Origin: Lactovum miscens
GTDB lineage: Bacteria > Bacillota > Bacilli > Lactobacillales > Streptococcaceae
Assembly (NCBI RefSeq): GCF_014202895.1
Contig: NZ_JACHHV010000017.1
Span: forward strand, 1-37,385
Direction: 5' to 3'
DNA: 37,385 nt
Numbering within the stretch: position 1 is the stretch's first letter; every line of letters starts with the position of its first letter. This document shows positions 9,285 to 18,475 of this stretch, piece after piece. Under the pieces are notes generated by a model. It saw nothing but the letters and a program-made list of their open reading frames with translations, made no database searches and was not told the DNA's origin. Made by a program: the position numbers and the translations under genes.

Positions 9285-11094
9285 GTGCAAATTGTGAATT
9301 ATAAAGATCAGCATACATTCCTCCTGAATTCAGTAAGGAATGATGGGTCCCTATTTCAACAATATTTCCGTGATTCATTACCAGAATTTGATCTGCATCA
9401 CGAATTGTTGAAAGACGGTGCGCCACCACAAAACTTGTTCGTCCATGCAATAAGCGAGCCATAGCATCTTGGATCATACGTTCAGTTCGGGTATCGACAG
9501 AGGAAGTTGCCTCATCAAGAATAAGAATTTCTGGATTCACGAGGAAAGCACGGGCAATTGTCAAGAGTTGACGCTGCCCTTGAGATATGTTGCTTGCTCC
9601 TTCATTCAAAGTTGTGTCATAGCCTTTAGGTAAAGTTTTAATAAATTCATCAGCATGAGCCATCTTAGCTGCCTTATAAATTTCCTCATCAGTAGCTTCT
9701 AAATTACCATAACGTAGATTATCACGAACCGTACCTGAGAAAAGCCAAGTTTCTTGAAGTACCATAGCGAAATTACTGCGAAGTTCCTCTTGACTCAGTG
9801 CCTTAGTATCTTGTCCGTACAGACGAATTGTCCCTCCCGTAGTTTCATAGAAGCGCTCAAGTAAGTTAATCAGAGTTGTTTTACCAGCACCAGTTGGCCC
9901 CACAATGGCAACCATTTGTCCTACAGCAACATCAATCGAGACGTCAGTCATCAAAGGTTGATTTTCACTATAGGAGAAAGCTACATCTTCAAAACGGATA
10001 ATGCTGTCCGTTTTGATAGCAGTTTTGGCATTAGGTTTTTGCATCTCTGACTCATCAAGAACTGCAAAAACTCGTTCAGCAGAGGCTACAGTTGCTTGAA
10101 TCGTATTGATCAAGTTTGACATGTTAGTAATAGGTTGGCTAAATTGATTCGTGTATTGAAGCATGGCCTGAACATCACCAATATTTACTTGACCACTAAC
10201 GACACGAATCCCCCCAATTACTGCCATTGCTAAATAATCAAAGTTATTCAGAAAACGCATGGTGGGGAAAATCAAAGTTGAAACAAACTGGGCTTTCCAG
10301 GCGGCATTAAAAAATGCTACATTTCTCTTATTAAAATCTTCCAAAGACGTTTTCTGGTGGTTAAAGGTTTTGATTACTGTGTGTGCCGTATAGTTTTCCT
10401 CAATTTGGTTATTCAACAATCCTAAATTACGTTGTTGAGTTGAGAAAAATCTTTGCGACATTGGGGCAATTACACGGACTAAAATTAATGCCAAAGGAAC
10501 GGTAATAAAAGCAACCAAAGCCAGTACCCAACTAATTGTCAACATGAAATAGCAAACACCAATAAATTGTAACGCTGAGGTAACCACCTGAATCAGCGTT
10601 TGATTTAATGTAGATGAAATATTATCCATATCATTAATCATACGAGACATCACGTCACCATTTGAATGAGTATCATAATAACTAATAGGGAGCTTTGCCA
10701 TTTTATTCTTGAATTGCTTGCGCAGACGATAGACTGTGCGTTGAGAAATCCGAGTCATAATTTGTTGTTGCAGTATACCAAAAACAAAGCTAACTGAATA
10801 AATTATTCCAACTGTGATTAAGATTGAACCAACCCTGCTGTAATCAATCCCAGTTTTTGAAGTAACACCCGCGGCTATAACTGTTGTTGCATTACCAAGA
10901 ATTTTTGGTGCCTGAACAGAAAGAATAACGGAAACAGCTGCAATAAACAAACTGAAAATAACTCCCCACTTATCACGATTCATATAAGAGAAAAGACGTG
11001 TTATCGTTGGCCAGAACTTAACTGGTTTCTGTCCACCATTACCAAAACGAGCGGCGGCGCCTCCCCCACGATTTAAATAATTTCCACGCATCAT
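9280..11094 (-). CDS. Heterodimeric multidrug ABC exporter, subunit with the canonical ATP site residues
   Basis: A half-transporter of 604 residues with a membrane domain (~35-330) followed by a nucleotide-binding domain. Walker A GPTGAGKT at 399-406, signature ISQGQ at 503-507, Walker B LILDE with catalytic E528, and H-loop H559. The preceding gene overlaps by 4 bases (ATGA) and encodes the partner with degenerate catalytic residues, so the pair forms an EfrAB/LmrCD-type heterodimer in the cytoplasmic membrane. The start may be either of two adjacent ATGs; AAGGTGAT lies upstream inside the partner gene. The N-terminal Gly/Asn-rich tail (1-25) is typical of this subunit. Confidence 0.92.
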   Translation of the reverse strand: MMRGNYLNRGGGAAARFGNGGQKPVKFWPTITRLFSYMNRDKWGVIFSLFIAAVSVILSVQAPKILGNATTVIAAGVTSKTGIDYSRVGSILITVGIIYSVSFVFGILQQQIMTRISQRTVYRLRKQFKNKMAKLPISYYDTHSNGDVMSRMINDMDNISSTLNQTLIQVVTSALQFIGVCYFMLTISWVLALVAFITVPLALILVRVIAPMSQRFFSTQQRNLGLLNNQIEENYTAHTVIKTFNHQKTSLEDFNKRNVAFFNAAWKAQFVSTLIFPTMRFLNNFDYLAMAVIGGIRVVSGQVNIGDVQAMLQYTNQFSQPITNMSNLINTIQATVASAERVFAVLDESEMQKPNAKTAIKTDSIIRFEDVAFSYSENQPLMTDVSIDVAVGQMVAIVGPTGAGKTTLINLLERFYETTGGTIRLYGQDTKALSQEELRSNFAMVLQETWLFSGTVRDNLRYGNLEATDEEIYKAAKMAHADEFIKTLPKGYDTTLNEGASNISQGQRQLLTIARAFLVNPEILILDEATSSVDTRTERMIQDAMARLLHGRTSFVVAHRLSTIRDADQILVMNHGNIVEIGTHHSLLNSGGMYADLYNSQFAH

Positions 11095-12866
11095 GAGCGA
11101 TCACCTTCCGTCACTTCTTCTATTTTCAGAGAAATCCCCATACTTTCTAGATCCTTTTCAGACAATTGAGAACGCATAATATCTTGATATGCTGAGCAAT
11201 TTTTTGCAAGGCTTGCATGATCTCCCAGGCCAACCACCTCTCCTTTATCAAGCACAAGGATCTGGTCAGCATTCATAACTGTCGCAATACGTTGAGCCAC
11301 AATAATTTTTATTTTGTCTTGAAATTGAGGGCTGGAATTAATTGCAGTCCTCAATTTTGTATCTGTTGCAAAATCAAGGGCGGAAAATGAATCATCAAAG
11401 CAATAATAATCAGCATCTTTAATCAATGTTCGGGCAATAGCTAGTCTTTGCCTTTGTCCCCCAGAGAAGTTACCTCCATTTTGCTCAACAGTCATTTCAA
11501 GTCCACCCTGTTCCTTAACGAAATCTGTTGCCTGAGCAATGTCTAGTGCTGTCCAAATCATAGCGTCTGTCGCTTCGGGTCGGCCATAAAGCATATTACT
11601 CTTGACTGTTCCCGAGAACAGAACCGCTTTTTGTTGAGTCAGAGAAATCTTTTCGTGCAAGTTATATTGGCTCAAAGAACGAATATCTCGGCCAGCAATT
11701 AAAATTTCTCCTGAGGTAACATCCATCAACCGGGCAATCAGACTTAATAGAGTTGATTTACCTGAACCAGTACCACCAATAATAGCCAAGGTCTGACCTT
11801 TTGTAACAGTAAAATTAATCCTAGATAGGGCAGGACGCTCAGCGTTGCTGAAAGCGTAGCTAACATCAATAAACTTCATCTCAATCGGAGCTGACAAACT
11901 TTCTGAATTCTCAGGGTCAACGATTTTTTCTTCAGTATTCAAAATTTCATTGGCACGCACTGCTGAAACCTGGGCACGTGGCACCATAACCATGACTGCA
12001 GTGAGCTGCATAAAACTTAAAAGAATCTGAGTGGCATAGGTTAAGAAGGCAACCAAATTTCCCAGTCCCATTAATCCTTTTCCGATCAATTGAGCTCCAA
12101 ACCAAACAATTGCAAGATTAGTCGCAGAAAGAATCACGGTCATAATCGGGCCGAGCATGGCGACAGTAGCCATTACAAATTGGCTGATTTTTGTAAGGTC
12201 CTTATTAGCCCTATCAAACTTTTCGATTTCATAATTATCTCGATTAAAAGCACGAATGACCCGCACACCTGTTAACCCCTGCTGGAAGATGAGATTAATT
12301 TTATCAATCTTTTCTTGCATGAGACGAAAACGAGGCATCACCATGGCAATATTAACTACTGCAACGATTGCAAGCAAAGGTAAAGCCACGATGAAGACCC
12401 ATATTAGATTGTGGTCTAAATTCCAAGCCATAAAAATAGAACCAATCAGCATTAGGGGCGACATCAACATCATACGAAGAGCCGTCTGATATACATTTTG
12501 AAGCTGGGTAACATCATTAGTCGTACGTGTGATTAAAGTCGCATCACCAAAGTCAGAGAACGCAGATTCATCCATTTTAATTACCTTTTCAAAAAGGTCT
12601 GAACGAAGCCTCATACCAAGACGTTGTGATTGAATTGAAGCATAGTAGACATTTAAGACAGCTGCTAGCCATGAGACTAAAGCCACAATTAACATCGTTC
12701 CGCCTTGAGCCCAGATATAATTCAAGTCTGACTTAGCGATCCCCTTATTAATAATATCTGAGGTGAGATTGGGTAATAATAAATTAGTTACCACCTGGAC
12801 AATTAAAAAGAAAATTGCCAAGAAGACTGGTAAGGGTTGAAGATATTTTTTTCCAATTATAATCAT
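11091..12866 (-). CDS. Heterodimeric multidrug ABC exporter, subunit with a degenerate ATP site
   Basis: First gene of the two-gene exporter operon, 591 residues. The membrane domain spans ~1-310. Nucleotide-binding domain: Walker A GGTGSGKST at 364-372, signature FSGGQ at 467-471, Walker B CFDD with Asp (D492) where the catalytic Glu normally stands, and Gln (Q525) instead of the H-loop His. This asymmetry is the known hallmark of heterodimeric exporters with one non-hydrolysing site, not a defect. I cannot decide from sequence between the LmrC and EfrA lineages. No local regulator gene accompanies the operon. Confidence 0.92.
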   Translation of the reverse strand: MIIIGKKYLQPLPVFLAIFFLIVQVVTNLLLPNLTSDIINKGIAKSDLNYIWAQGGTMLIVALVSWLAAVLNVYYASIQSQRLGMRLRSDLFEKVIKMDESAFSDFGDATLITRTTNDVTQLQNVYQTALRMMLMSPLMLIGSIFMAWNLDHNLIWVFIVALPLLAIVAVVNIAMVMPRFRLMQEKIDKINLIFQQGLTGVRVIRAFNRDNYEIEKFDRANKDLTKISQFVMATVAMLGPIMTVILSATNLAIVWFGAQLIGKGLMGLGNLVAFLTYATQILLSFMQLTAVMVMVPRAQVSAVRANEILNTEEKIVDPENSESLSAPIEMKFIDVSYAFSNAERPALSRINFTVTKGQTLAIIGGTGSGKSTLLSLIARLMDVTSGEILIAGRDIRSLSQYNLHEKISLTQQKAVLFSGTVKSNMLYGRPEATDAMIWTALDIAQATDFVKEQGGLEMTVEQNGGNFSGGQRQRLAIARTLIKDADYYCFDDSFSALDFATDTKLRTAINSSPQFQDKIKIIVAQRIATVMNADQILVLDKGEVVGLGDHASLAKNCSAYQDIMRSQLSEKDLESMGISLKIEEVTEGDRS

Positions 12867-13662
12867 TGATTAATTCTACTACTTTTCTTTCTCAGAAATA
12901 TAGTGTAAATAGTTATTATTAAATATTTCCACATTTTTACTTAGTAATTAAACACTTTTGAAAATCCGTAAATAATATTTTCTGAAAAAATGATATACTA
13001 CCTTCATACTCCTTACAAGTGTTACCGACTTGTTCATAAACACTCCTCAAAAAGTTGTCTTTTTAAGACGATTTTTTTATCTCACAAAAATTTTCAGATT
13101 TTTGTTATTCCAAAACAACTTTCGTATCAAATATCAAGTTACAGTTCCCCCTAAGAAAAACAATTATTTAAATTTCACTTTTAATATTGACATAACATTT
13201 TGAAAAATCAATATGTATGATTGCTTAATGCTATGTCATCTCAGAGTTTGTTACTCTTCTAAGAAATTCCTCAAAAAATGCGTCTGATAAAATACTCCTA
13301 TAATGGATATTCACCATAACAAAAAATACGCATTCCTTTCCAATCTCTCACAAGGCTTTTAACCAGTGCATCCCTATCGAAAGCTTACTTAGTAATATTA
13401 ACAAAATAACTTTTCTTAATTTTTTTCTCATAATTATTTGTTGCAAAAATATCATTTTTATTAATAAGTGACTTCCTTTTTTAAGTATAATAGTTATTTT
13501 CTTCGTGATAAACTCAATAATTGAACTTTCTCCATACCTATTGAATTAAAAGCCGTCAAGTTTAAAACTTTACAAGCCATTTCTTTGATTTTAGTTGAAA
13601 ATTTCGGTAAATTAAAATAGGTTAACTTTTTAACGTTCTAATATATTTTTTAAGGAGAAGAT
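12867..13662. other. 796-bp intergenic region between the ABC exporter and trhO
   Basis: Divergent, AT-rich, with no credible protein gene. Contents: a candidate small RNA (13006-13079). An AT hairpin ACAAAAAT/ATTTTTGT (13084-13105). A hairpin TGACATA...TATGTCA (13189-13238). A short stem AGAGT/ACTCT (13243-13257). The inverted pair ATGCGT...ACGCAT spanning about 13278-13338. A TATAAT (13486-13491) that could start the trhO message. Its length and amount of structure are unusual for this compact genome. Confidence 0.6.
13006..13079 (+). ncRNA. Candidate small RNA with two anti-Shine-Dalgarno motifs
   Basis: The extended -10 TGATATACT (12991-12999) would start an RNA near 13006. It contains ACTCCT (13008-13013), the hairpin ACAAGT/ACTTGT around a 7-base loop (13015-13033), a second ACTCCT (13042-13047) in a single-stranded linker, and a 13-bp terminator stem (13049-13061 with 13065-13077, two G-T pairs) ending in T7. 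No open frame with a ribosome site lies inside. ACTCCT is complementary to AGGAGT-type ribosome sites. It faces away from the ABC exporter and ends about 580 bases before trhO, so it looks free-standing. Confidence 0.55.
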
Positions 13663-14619
13663 ATGACTCAAAATTTTAGAGTATTACTATACTATCAATA
13701 TGTCCCAATTGAAAATGGGACTGAATTTGCTCAAAAACACCTCAAAGATTGCGCAGAACTTGGCTTAAAAGGGCGTATCCTCGTTGCTGACGAAGGAATC
13801 AATGGTACTGTTTCTGGTAACTTTGAGCAAACAGAAGCTTACATAGATATGATGCATGCTGACCCTCGTTTTCATTCAATTATCTTCAAAATTGATAACG
13901 TTGCTGAAAATGCATTTTCAAAAATGTACGTACGTTATCGGCCAGAACTTGTCAATCTTAGTCTTGAAGATGATATCAATCCTCTAGAGATTACTGGTGA
14001 ATATCTAAGCCCAGCTGAATTCCGTGAAGCAATGATGGATGAAAATTCAGTTGTGATTGACGCACGAAATGACTACGAATATGACCTCGGTCACTTCCGT
14101 GGTGCTATCAGACCTGACATCCGTAATTTCCGTGATCTTCCACAGTGGATTCGCGATAATAAAGAGCAATTCTTGGAGAAGCGTGTTTTAACATATTGTA
14201 CAGGTGGAGTCCGATGTGAAAAATTCTCTGGCTGGCTTGTACGTGAGGGGTTTAAAGATGTTGGGCAACTGCACGGAGGAATTGCGACCTATGGTAAAGA
14301 TCCCAAAGTTCAGGGCGACCTGTGGGATGGGCTAATGTATGTTTTTGATAATCGTATCTCAGTTCCAATTAATCAAAAAGAGCATACCATCGTAGGCCGT
14401 GACTGGTTTGATGGTACACCCTGTGAACGGTATATAAATTGTGGAAACCCTGAATGTAACCGCCAAATAATTGCTTCTGAGGAAAACGAAGAAAAATTTC
14501 TTGGTGGTTGCTCACATGAATGCCGTGTTCACCCACGAAATCGTTATATCATTAGCCATAACTGGTCTACGGAAGAGGTCGCAGAGCGACTCGAAAAAAT
14601 TGAAGAACTTACCGTTTAA
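13663..14619 (+). CDS. trhO: tRNA uridine(34) hydroxylase, rhodanese family
   Basis: TrhO (formerly YceA) uses O2 to make 5-hydroxyuridine at the wobble position of certain tRNAs. The 318-residue protein has the N-terminal acylphosphatase-like domain (~1-95, with [11 protein letters not shown]), the central rhodanese domain (~115-215) with active Cys C179 in [15 protein letters not shown], and a C-terminal Cys-rich region ([17 protein letters not shown]) that probably binds metal. Ribosome site AAGGAG lies 6 bases before the ATG. It stands alone after a long intergenic region. Confidence 0.94.
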   Translation: MTQNFRVLLYYQYVPIENGTEFAQKHLKDCAELGLKGRILVADEGINGTVSGNFEQTEAYIDMMHADPRFHSIIFKIDNVAENAFSKMYVRYRPELVNLSLEDDINPLEITGEYLSPAEFREAMMDENSVVIDARNDYEYDLGHFRGAIRPDIRNFRDLPQWIRDNKEQFLEKRVLTYCTGGVRCEKFSGWLVREGFKDVGQLHGGIATYGKDPKVQGDLWDGLMYVFDNRISVPINQKEHTIVGRDWFDGTPCERYINCGNPECNRQIIASEENEEKFLGGCSHECRVHPRNRYIISHNWSTEEVAERLEKIEELTV

Positions 14620-14750
14620 AAATTAACATGTAAAGCCCTCTCTGATTTGAACTTTACCAATATGAGGAGTTTCTTATCACTTCAAAATTAATGTTATTTT
14701 TTCAATTTTCAAAATTTTCTAATTTATCTATATTTTGGCTTAAATTATTA

Positions 14751-14759
14751 TGTTATAAT
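14751..14759 (+). promoter_or_regulatory. Extended -10 promoter of the Na+/H+ antiporter
   Basis: TGTTATAAT lies 68 bases before the antiporter start at 14828, with no canonical -35. The region 14620-14815 holds no other clear element; a weak stem GTAAAG/CTTTAC follows trhO. Confidence 0.5.
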
Positions 14760-14827
14760 TATGCAACAATAATATTTATGTATTTAAAAGTTTTATTTTA
14801 TAACAATGATGAGAAATGGAGGACTTA

Positions 14828-16864
14828 ATGTTAGATAGCCTTATATATGCCATCATTTTCTTACTTTCTTTAGTTATTTCAAACATCTTAAATAAAGTCT
14901 TCCCGAAGCTTCCATTGCCACTTATTCAAGTCCTAATGGGTTTGGCTTTGGGATTTTTTGGTGCAGCAAAAATCATCCAAATTGAGCCAGATGTCTTTCT
15001 TGCCTTTATCATTGGCCCCTTACTATTTCGTGAAGCTCAAGAAGCCAATGCTTTAGCCATTTTAAAATTTACCCGACTAATTCTTATTTTAATCTTTCCA
15101 CTTGTTTTCATTACAGCTTTAGGAATTGGTTATCTTTCACATGCCCTTTACGCTGGAATTCCTTTGGCAGCTGCATTCGCACTCGGTGGAGCACTGGCTC
15201 CAACTGATGCTATTGCAGTATCTAGCCTATCTGCTCGTCTTAATTTTCCTAAATCAATTAAGACTATTTTAAAAGGGGAGGGAATGCTTAACGACGCCTC
15301 CGGTATAATTGCATTTCAGATTGCTTTGACTGCTTTGACTACAGGTTACTTCTCACTCTTTAAAGCCTCAGAAAACCTTGTTATTTCAGCTCTAGGAGGG
15401 TTTCTTGTCGGAATTATTTTAGTATGGCTTAAGGATATTTTTTTAAAAGTTCTTGAAGATGTTGCAATCCAAGATGTTCCAGGTTATCTAATGATTGAAC
15501 TTTTGCTTCCACTCGTTGCTTTTCTGATTGCAGATATTGCCCATGTTTCAGGAATCATTGCAGTTGTTGTAACAGGAATTTTATCGGAAAATGGTGTTAA
15601 AAGAACAAGTTTATTTGATGCTCAAATTGCCCAAGTTAAGAATACGGTATGGTCAACTCTCTCCTTTATACTTAACTCTTTAGTCTTCCTTTTTCTCGGA
15701 ATTGAACTTTACCAATTCGTTCCTCCTCTTATTAAGTCACCTGCATATCCAACGACTTTGCTCATATTTCTCTCGGTTTCTTTGACAGTGTTATTATTTG
15801 TTATTCGTTTCTCAGTTATTTCCATTAGCTTCCTATTCCGTTCCATACGCTGGCACCACCATTATAGAAAGTCTTTCAAAGATACTTTAATTTTAACTTT
15901 TTCTGGATCAAAAGGAACAGTTTCGATTGCAGCCATCTTGTTGATTCCTTCTAGTGCGACGCTGACCCATTCTCTTCTAGTCTTTTTGTGTACCGCAGTA
16001 ACAACTCTTAGTTTTCTTACTGGAATGCTCCTACTTCCACTTTTTGCCACAAAGAAAAACATAACTAAAAACAATCTCACTCGTATTTCGATTTTATCTG
16101 ATGTTATCACTGAGCTTGAACACGACATGGAAGAACTTGAACTTCCCAAGCATTGGGGTTACCTCATGACAATTAATTCCTTCCAAGAACGTATCAAAAC
16201 CTTAATTATTGAACAAGAAAATTTCTCATCTGACTATAATTCTTTAAAGTTTATGATGTTGCACATTGAAAGTGACAATCTAGTATCTAGCTTCCGATCC
16301 GGCAATATCTCAGAGACAACATATAAAATATATCAACGTTATCTTTATTCTCAGGAAAAAGTAGTTCTTCATCACATCGTTTCTTCTCTACAATTTACTT
16401 TTCTTCTTATTAAGCGAATGACAAATGATATTATTCGTCGGACTCTCCATATAGACTTTTCAGCCTCAAAAAAATCAATTCATCAATTTGAAAATTATAA
16501 GAGTGAGATCGCTGAGATTTATGTGTCAAGTACAAATTTAATTCTTGAATCTTTGGTAAGCCTCAAAGATAAATATGATGAAAGACTTCTCAACTTCTTA
16601 AAGTTAGAACGTTTAAGAACCACAAAAATTGTTCTTGAGACAAAACTAATACCTAATAATTCTTCATCAAACCTTATAGAATTAATTCGAGGTTATTATC
16701 TAGAACGTAAATTTATCTTGGAGTATGAAACGCGCGGTAAGCTTTCTATGGAAGAGGCCATGGATCTCAGAAAAAATGTCAACATAATGGAGGATTTCTC
16801 TATTCGCACATCTGATGACTCAAACTTTCTAGTAACTCTATTTACGAATTTCCCAAAAAAATAA
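14828..16864 (+). CDS. Sodium/proton antiporter, CPA1 (NhaP) family
   Basis: Exchanges Na+ or K+ for H+ across the membrane for pH and salt tolerance. About 12 membrane segments occupy residues 1-415, followed by a ~260-residue hydrophilic, largely helical cytoplasmic tail. CPA1 motifs: LAPTDAIAVS near residue 125 and the ion-binding Asn-Asp in GEGMLNDASG (N155, D156). The start is taken at 14828 because GGAGG (14818-14822) sits 5 bases upstream. An ATG 12 bases earlier overlaps that ribosome site. The product is 678 residues. Confidence 0.92.
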   Translation: MLDSLIYAIIFLLSLVISNILNKVFPKLPLPLIQVLMGLALGFFGAAKIIQIEPDVFLAFIIGPLLFREAQEANALAILKFTRLILILIFPLVFITALGIGYLSHALYAGIPLAAAFALGGALAPTDAIAVSSLSARLNFPKSIKTILKGEGMLNDASGIIAFQIALTALTTGYFSLFKASENLVISALGGFLVGIILVWLKDIFLKVLEDVAIQDVPGYLMIELLLPLVAFLIADIAHVSGIIAVVVTGILSENGVKRTSLFDAQIAQVKNTVWSTLSFILNSLVFLFLGIELYQFVPPLIKSPAYPTTLLIFLSVSLTVLLFVIRFSVISISFLFRSIRWHHHYRKSFKDTLILTFSGSKGTVSIAAILLIPSSATLTHSLLVFLCTAVTTLSFLTGMLLLPLFATKKNITKNNLTRISILSDVITELEHDMEELELPKHWGYLMTINSFQERIKTLIIEQENFSSDYNSLKFMMLHIESDNLVSSFRSGNISETTYKIYQRYLYSQEKVVLHHIVSSLQFTFLLIKRMTNDIIRRTLHIDFSASKKSIHQFENYKSEIAEIYVSSTNLILESLVSLKDKYDERLLNFLKLERLRTTKIVLETKLIPNNSSSNLIELIRGYYLERKFILEYETRGKLSMEEAMDLRKNVNIMEDFSIRTSDDSNFLVTLFTNFPKK

Positions 16865-16903
16865 GGCAAACAGCTTCTTATCTCAAATTATTATGAACAA
16901 AGA

Positions 16904-16925
16904 AAAAACCGCAATCGCGGTTTTT
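16904..16925. terminator. Bidirectional terminator between the antiporter and rpsU
   Basis: AAAAACCGC, loop AATC, GCGGTTTTT: a 9-bp perfect stem with A- and T-runs serving both converging genes. Confidence 0.93.
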
Positions 16926-16939
16926 CAATAAATTTTATT

Positions 16940-17116
16940 TTAGAATTTTTTACGCTTACGAGCAGCTTCTGATTTTTTCTTACGTTTTACAGATGGCTTT
17001 TCATATTGCTCACGCTTACGAAGTTCTTGAAGCGTACCAGCTTTCAAAGTATCGCGTTTAAAACGGCGGAGTGCGTCTTCGAGAGATTCATTCTTACGAA
17101 CTAAAGTTCTTGACAT
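16940..17116 (-). CDS. rpsU: 30S ribosomal protein S21
   Basis: A 58-codon frame encoding a very basic protein, start [20 protein letters not shown], end [11 protein letters not shown], the standard bS21 sequence. It helps the small subunit in initiation. GGGGTGA lies 7 bases before the ATG, and a near-consensus promoter precedes it. It is monocistronic, bounded by the terminator at 16904-16925. Confidence 0.97.
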   Translation of the reverse strand: MSRTLVRKNESLEDALRRFKRDTLKAGTLQELRKREQYEKPSVKRKKKSEAARKRKKF

Positions 17117-17166
17117 ATTTATTCACCCCATTTCATTTTGATAGTCGTTTAAAAAACGCTTCATTC

Positions 17167-17195
17167 AGTCTATCAATTTTATAAACTTTTGTCAA
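17167..17195 (-). promoter_or_regulatory. Promoter of rpsU
   Basis: On the minus strand TTGACA (17195-17190), a 17-base spacer, then TAGACT (17172-17167). Near-consensus -35 and good spacing suit a highly expressed ribosomal protein gene. Confidence 0.85.
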
Positions 17196-17233
17196 GCTTC
17201 GCAAAAAATGTCAGCTTGTTTTTATTCAATATG

Positions 17234-18289
17234 CTAAATTTTTTCAAGATGGTAGACACTTGGGCTGGGTGCTGTAAACCCATTTTCTAGGATTTCTATT
17301 GCAGTGATCGCTTGCTCTTCTGTTATAAGACGATCTGCTCCATTGACTAAAGTATCATAAAGTGAATCATAGAACCGACCATAGTCACCATTTGGAGTCT
17401 TGATTTGTTTTTCAATCCAATCACCATTTGAATTACGATATTTAGCAATACCATAAAGCATTGGAGAATCTTCCCCAAAGCCCTCTGTTTCAGGCATGAT
17501 TCCAGCTTTCAAATCATTTTCTTGTTGGTCTTCACCATACTTGATGAAAGTACCTTGCGTTCCAACCACGCGGAAACGTGGATAATTTGAGGCCACTGTA
17601 TAATTTGTCTTCACTTTAACCTTAAGTGCATTATCATAATGCAAGTCAACGTCAAAGTAATTATCAACGGCTTGATCATCTTTTGTTTCGTTATTACGAA
17701 TATCATAAGTCACAGTATTTGGACGACCAAATAGGGAAATCATACGATCCATTTGGTGAATTCCTAAACCATAAAAGGCACCTACCTCTTTAGGTCCTTG
17801 TTTTGCTGTTGTGCCCGGGCGGTAGTAGTCAATATGGCTCTCAACTTCTAGAATATCTCCTAGGAATCCTTGTTCAACAACCTGTTTCACGGCCAAAAAG
17901 TCACCATCAAAACGACGGTTTTGGTAGGGAGTCACCAACACCCCGTGCTCGTGCGCCAGAGCAAATAGTTCACGGGCATGCTCAACAGAGTCACAGAATG
18001 GCTTTTCAACAACAACTGATTTTCCAGCTTCAATCACCTGCTTTGCAAGTGAATAATGACTTGATGGAGGTGTACAAATCGAAACTAAAGAAATTTCCGG
18101 ATCATTCAATAATTCGTCAATATCAGTTGTAAAAGCAATTCCCTTTTCACGATAAGGACGCGCCATTTCTTCATCCAAATGTAAAGCTAAAATTGTCTTA
18201 ACCTGAATATTCTTGCGTAAAAGTACGTAAGGTAGGTGGTAACGTGTTGCCGACTTTCCAAAACCAATAAAACCAATTTTTAAAATCAT
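17234..18289 (-). CDS. Gfo/Idh/MocA-family NAD(P)-dependent oxidoreductase
   Basis: 351 residues. The N-terminal Rossmann fold has GFIGFGKSATRYH (residues 6-18), followed by the family marker EKPF near residue 95 and a C-terminal alpha/beta dimerisation domain with YYRPG and GLGIHQMDR, whose His and Asp likely act in catalysis. Such enzymes oxidise or reduce sugars, inositol or related polyols; the substrate is not predictable. Closest in style to YvaA/IolW scyllo-inositol dehydrogenases. A strong AGGAGG lies 7 bases before the ATG. It is transcribed alone. Confidence 0.88.
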   Translation of the reverse strand: MILKIGFIGFGKSATRYHLPYVLLRKNIQVKTILALHLDEEMARPYREKGIAFTTDIDELLNDPEISLVSICTPPSSHYSLAKQVIEAGKSVVVEKPFCDSVEHARELFALAHEHGVLVTPYQNRRFDGDFLAVKQVVEQGFLGDILEVESHIDYYRPGTTAKQGPKEVGAFYGLGIHQMDRMISLFGRPNTVTYDIRNNETKDDQAVDNYFDVDLHYDNALKVKVKTNYTVASNYPRFRVVGTQGTFIKYGEDQQENDLKAGIMPETEGFGEDSPMLYGIAKYRNSNGDWIEKQIKTPNGDYGRFYDSLYDTLVNGADRLITEEQAITAIEILENGFTAPSPSVYHLEKI

Positions 18290-18407
18290 TTTTTCCTCCT
18301 AATGTTTGGCTATCTTATTTTATCAAAAAGATTTCCTATAAGTTATCAAAAATCTAATAATTTCATTGTTTATCCATCAAATTCATTTGCTAATGAAAGA
18401 AAAAATT

Positions 18408-18417
18408 GAAACGTTTC
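18408..18417. promoter_or_regulatory. LacI-type palindrome upstream of the oxidoreductase
   Basis: GAAACGTTTC, embedded in TTGAAACGTTTCGAA, is a perfect 10-bp palindrome with the central CG typical of LacI/GalR operators. It does not fit the catabolite-response consensus well. It lies about 120 bases upstream of the oxidoreductase start and 60 bases past the end of the UvrA-like gene, so a regulatory role is uncertain. Confidence 0.3.
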
Positions 18418-18475
18418 GAATTGTTTTGAAGTAACCAACGTAATCTCCAATTTAATTTATCATTAAAATCAATTT

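Noticed and set aside
11091-12866. Inactivated ABC transporter (Asp for Glu, Gln for His in the ATP site)
   Set aside because: The partner gene has intact residues; one degenerate site is normal for heterodimeric exporters.
18406-18420. Catabolite-response (cre) site
   Set aside because: It has the central CG and symmetry of a LacI-type site but not the expected purine before CG; kept only as a low-confidence palindrome.
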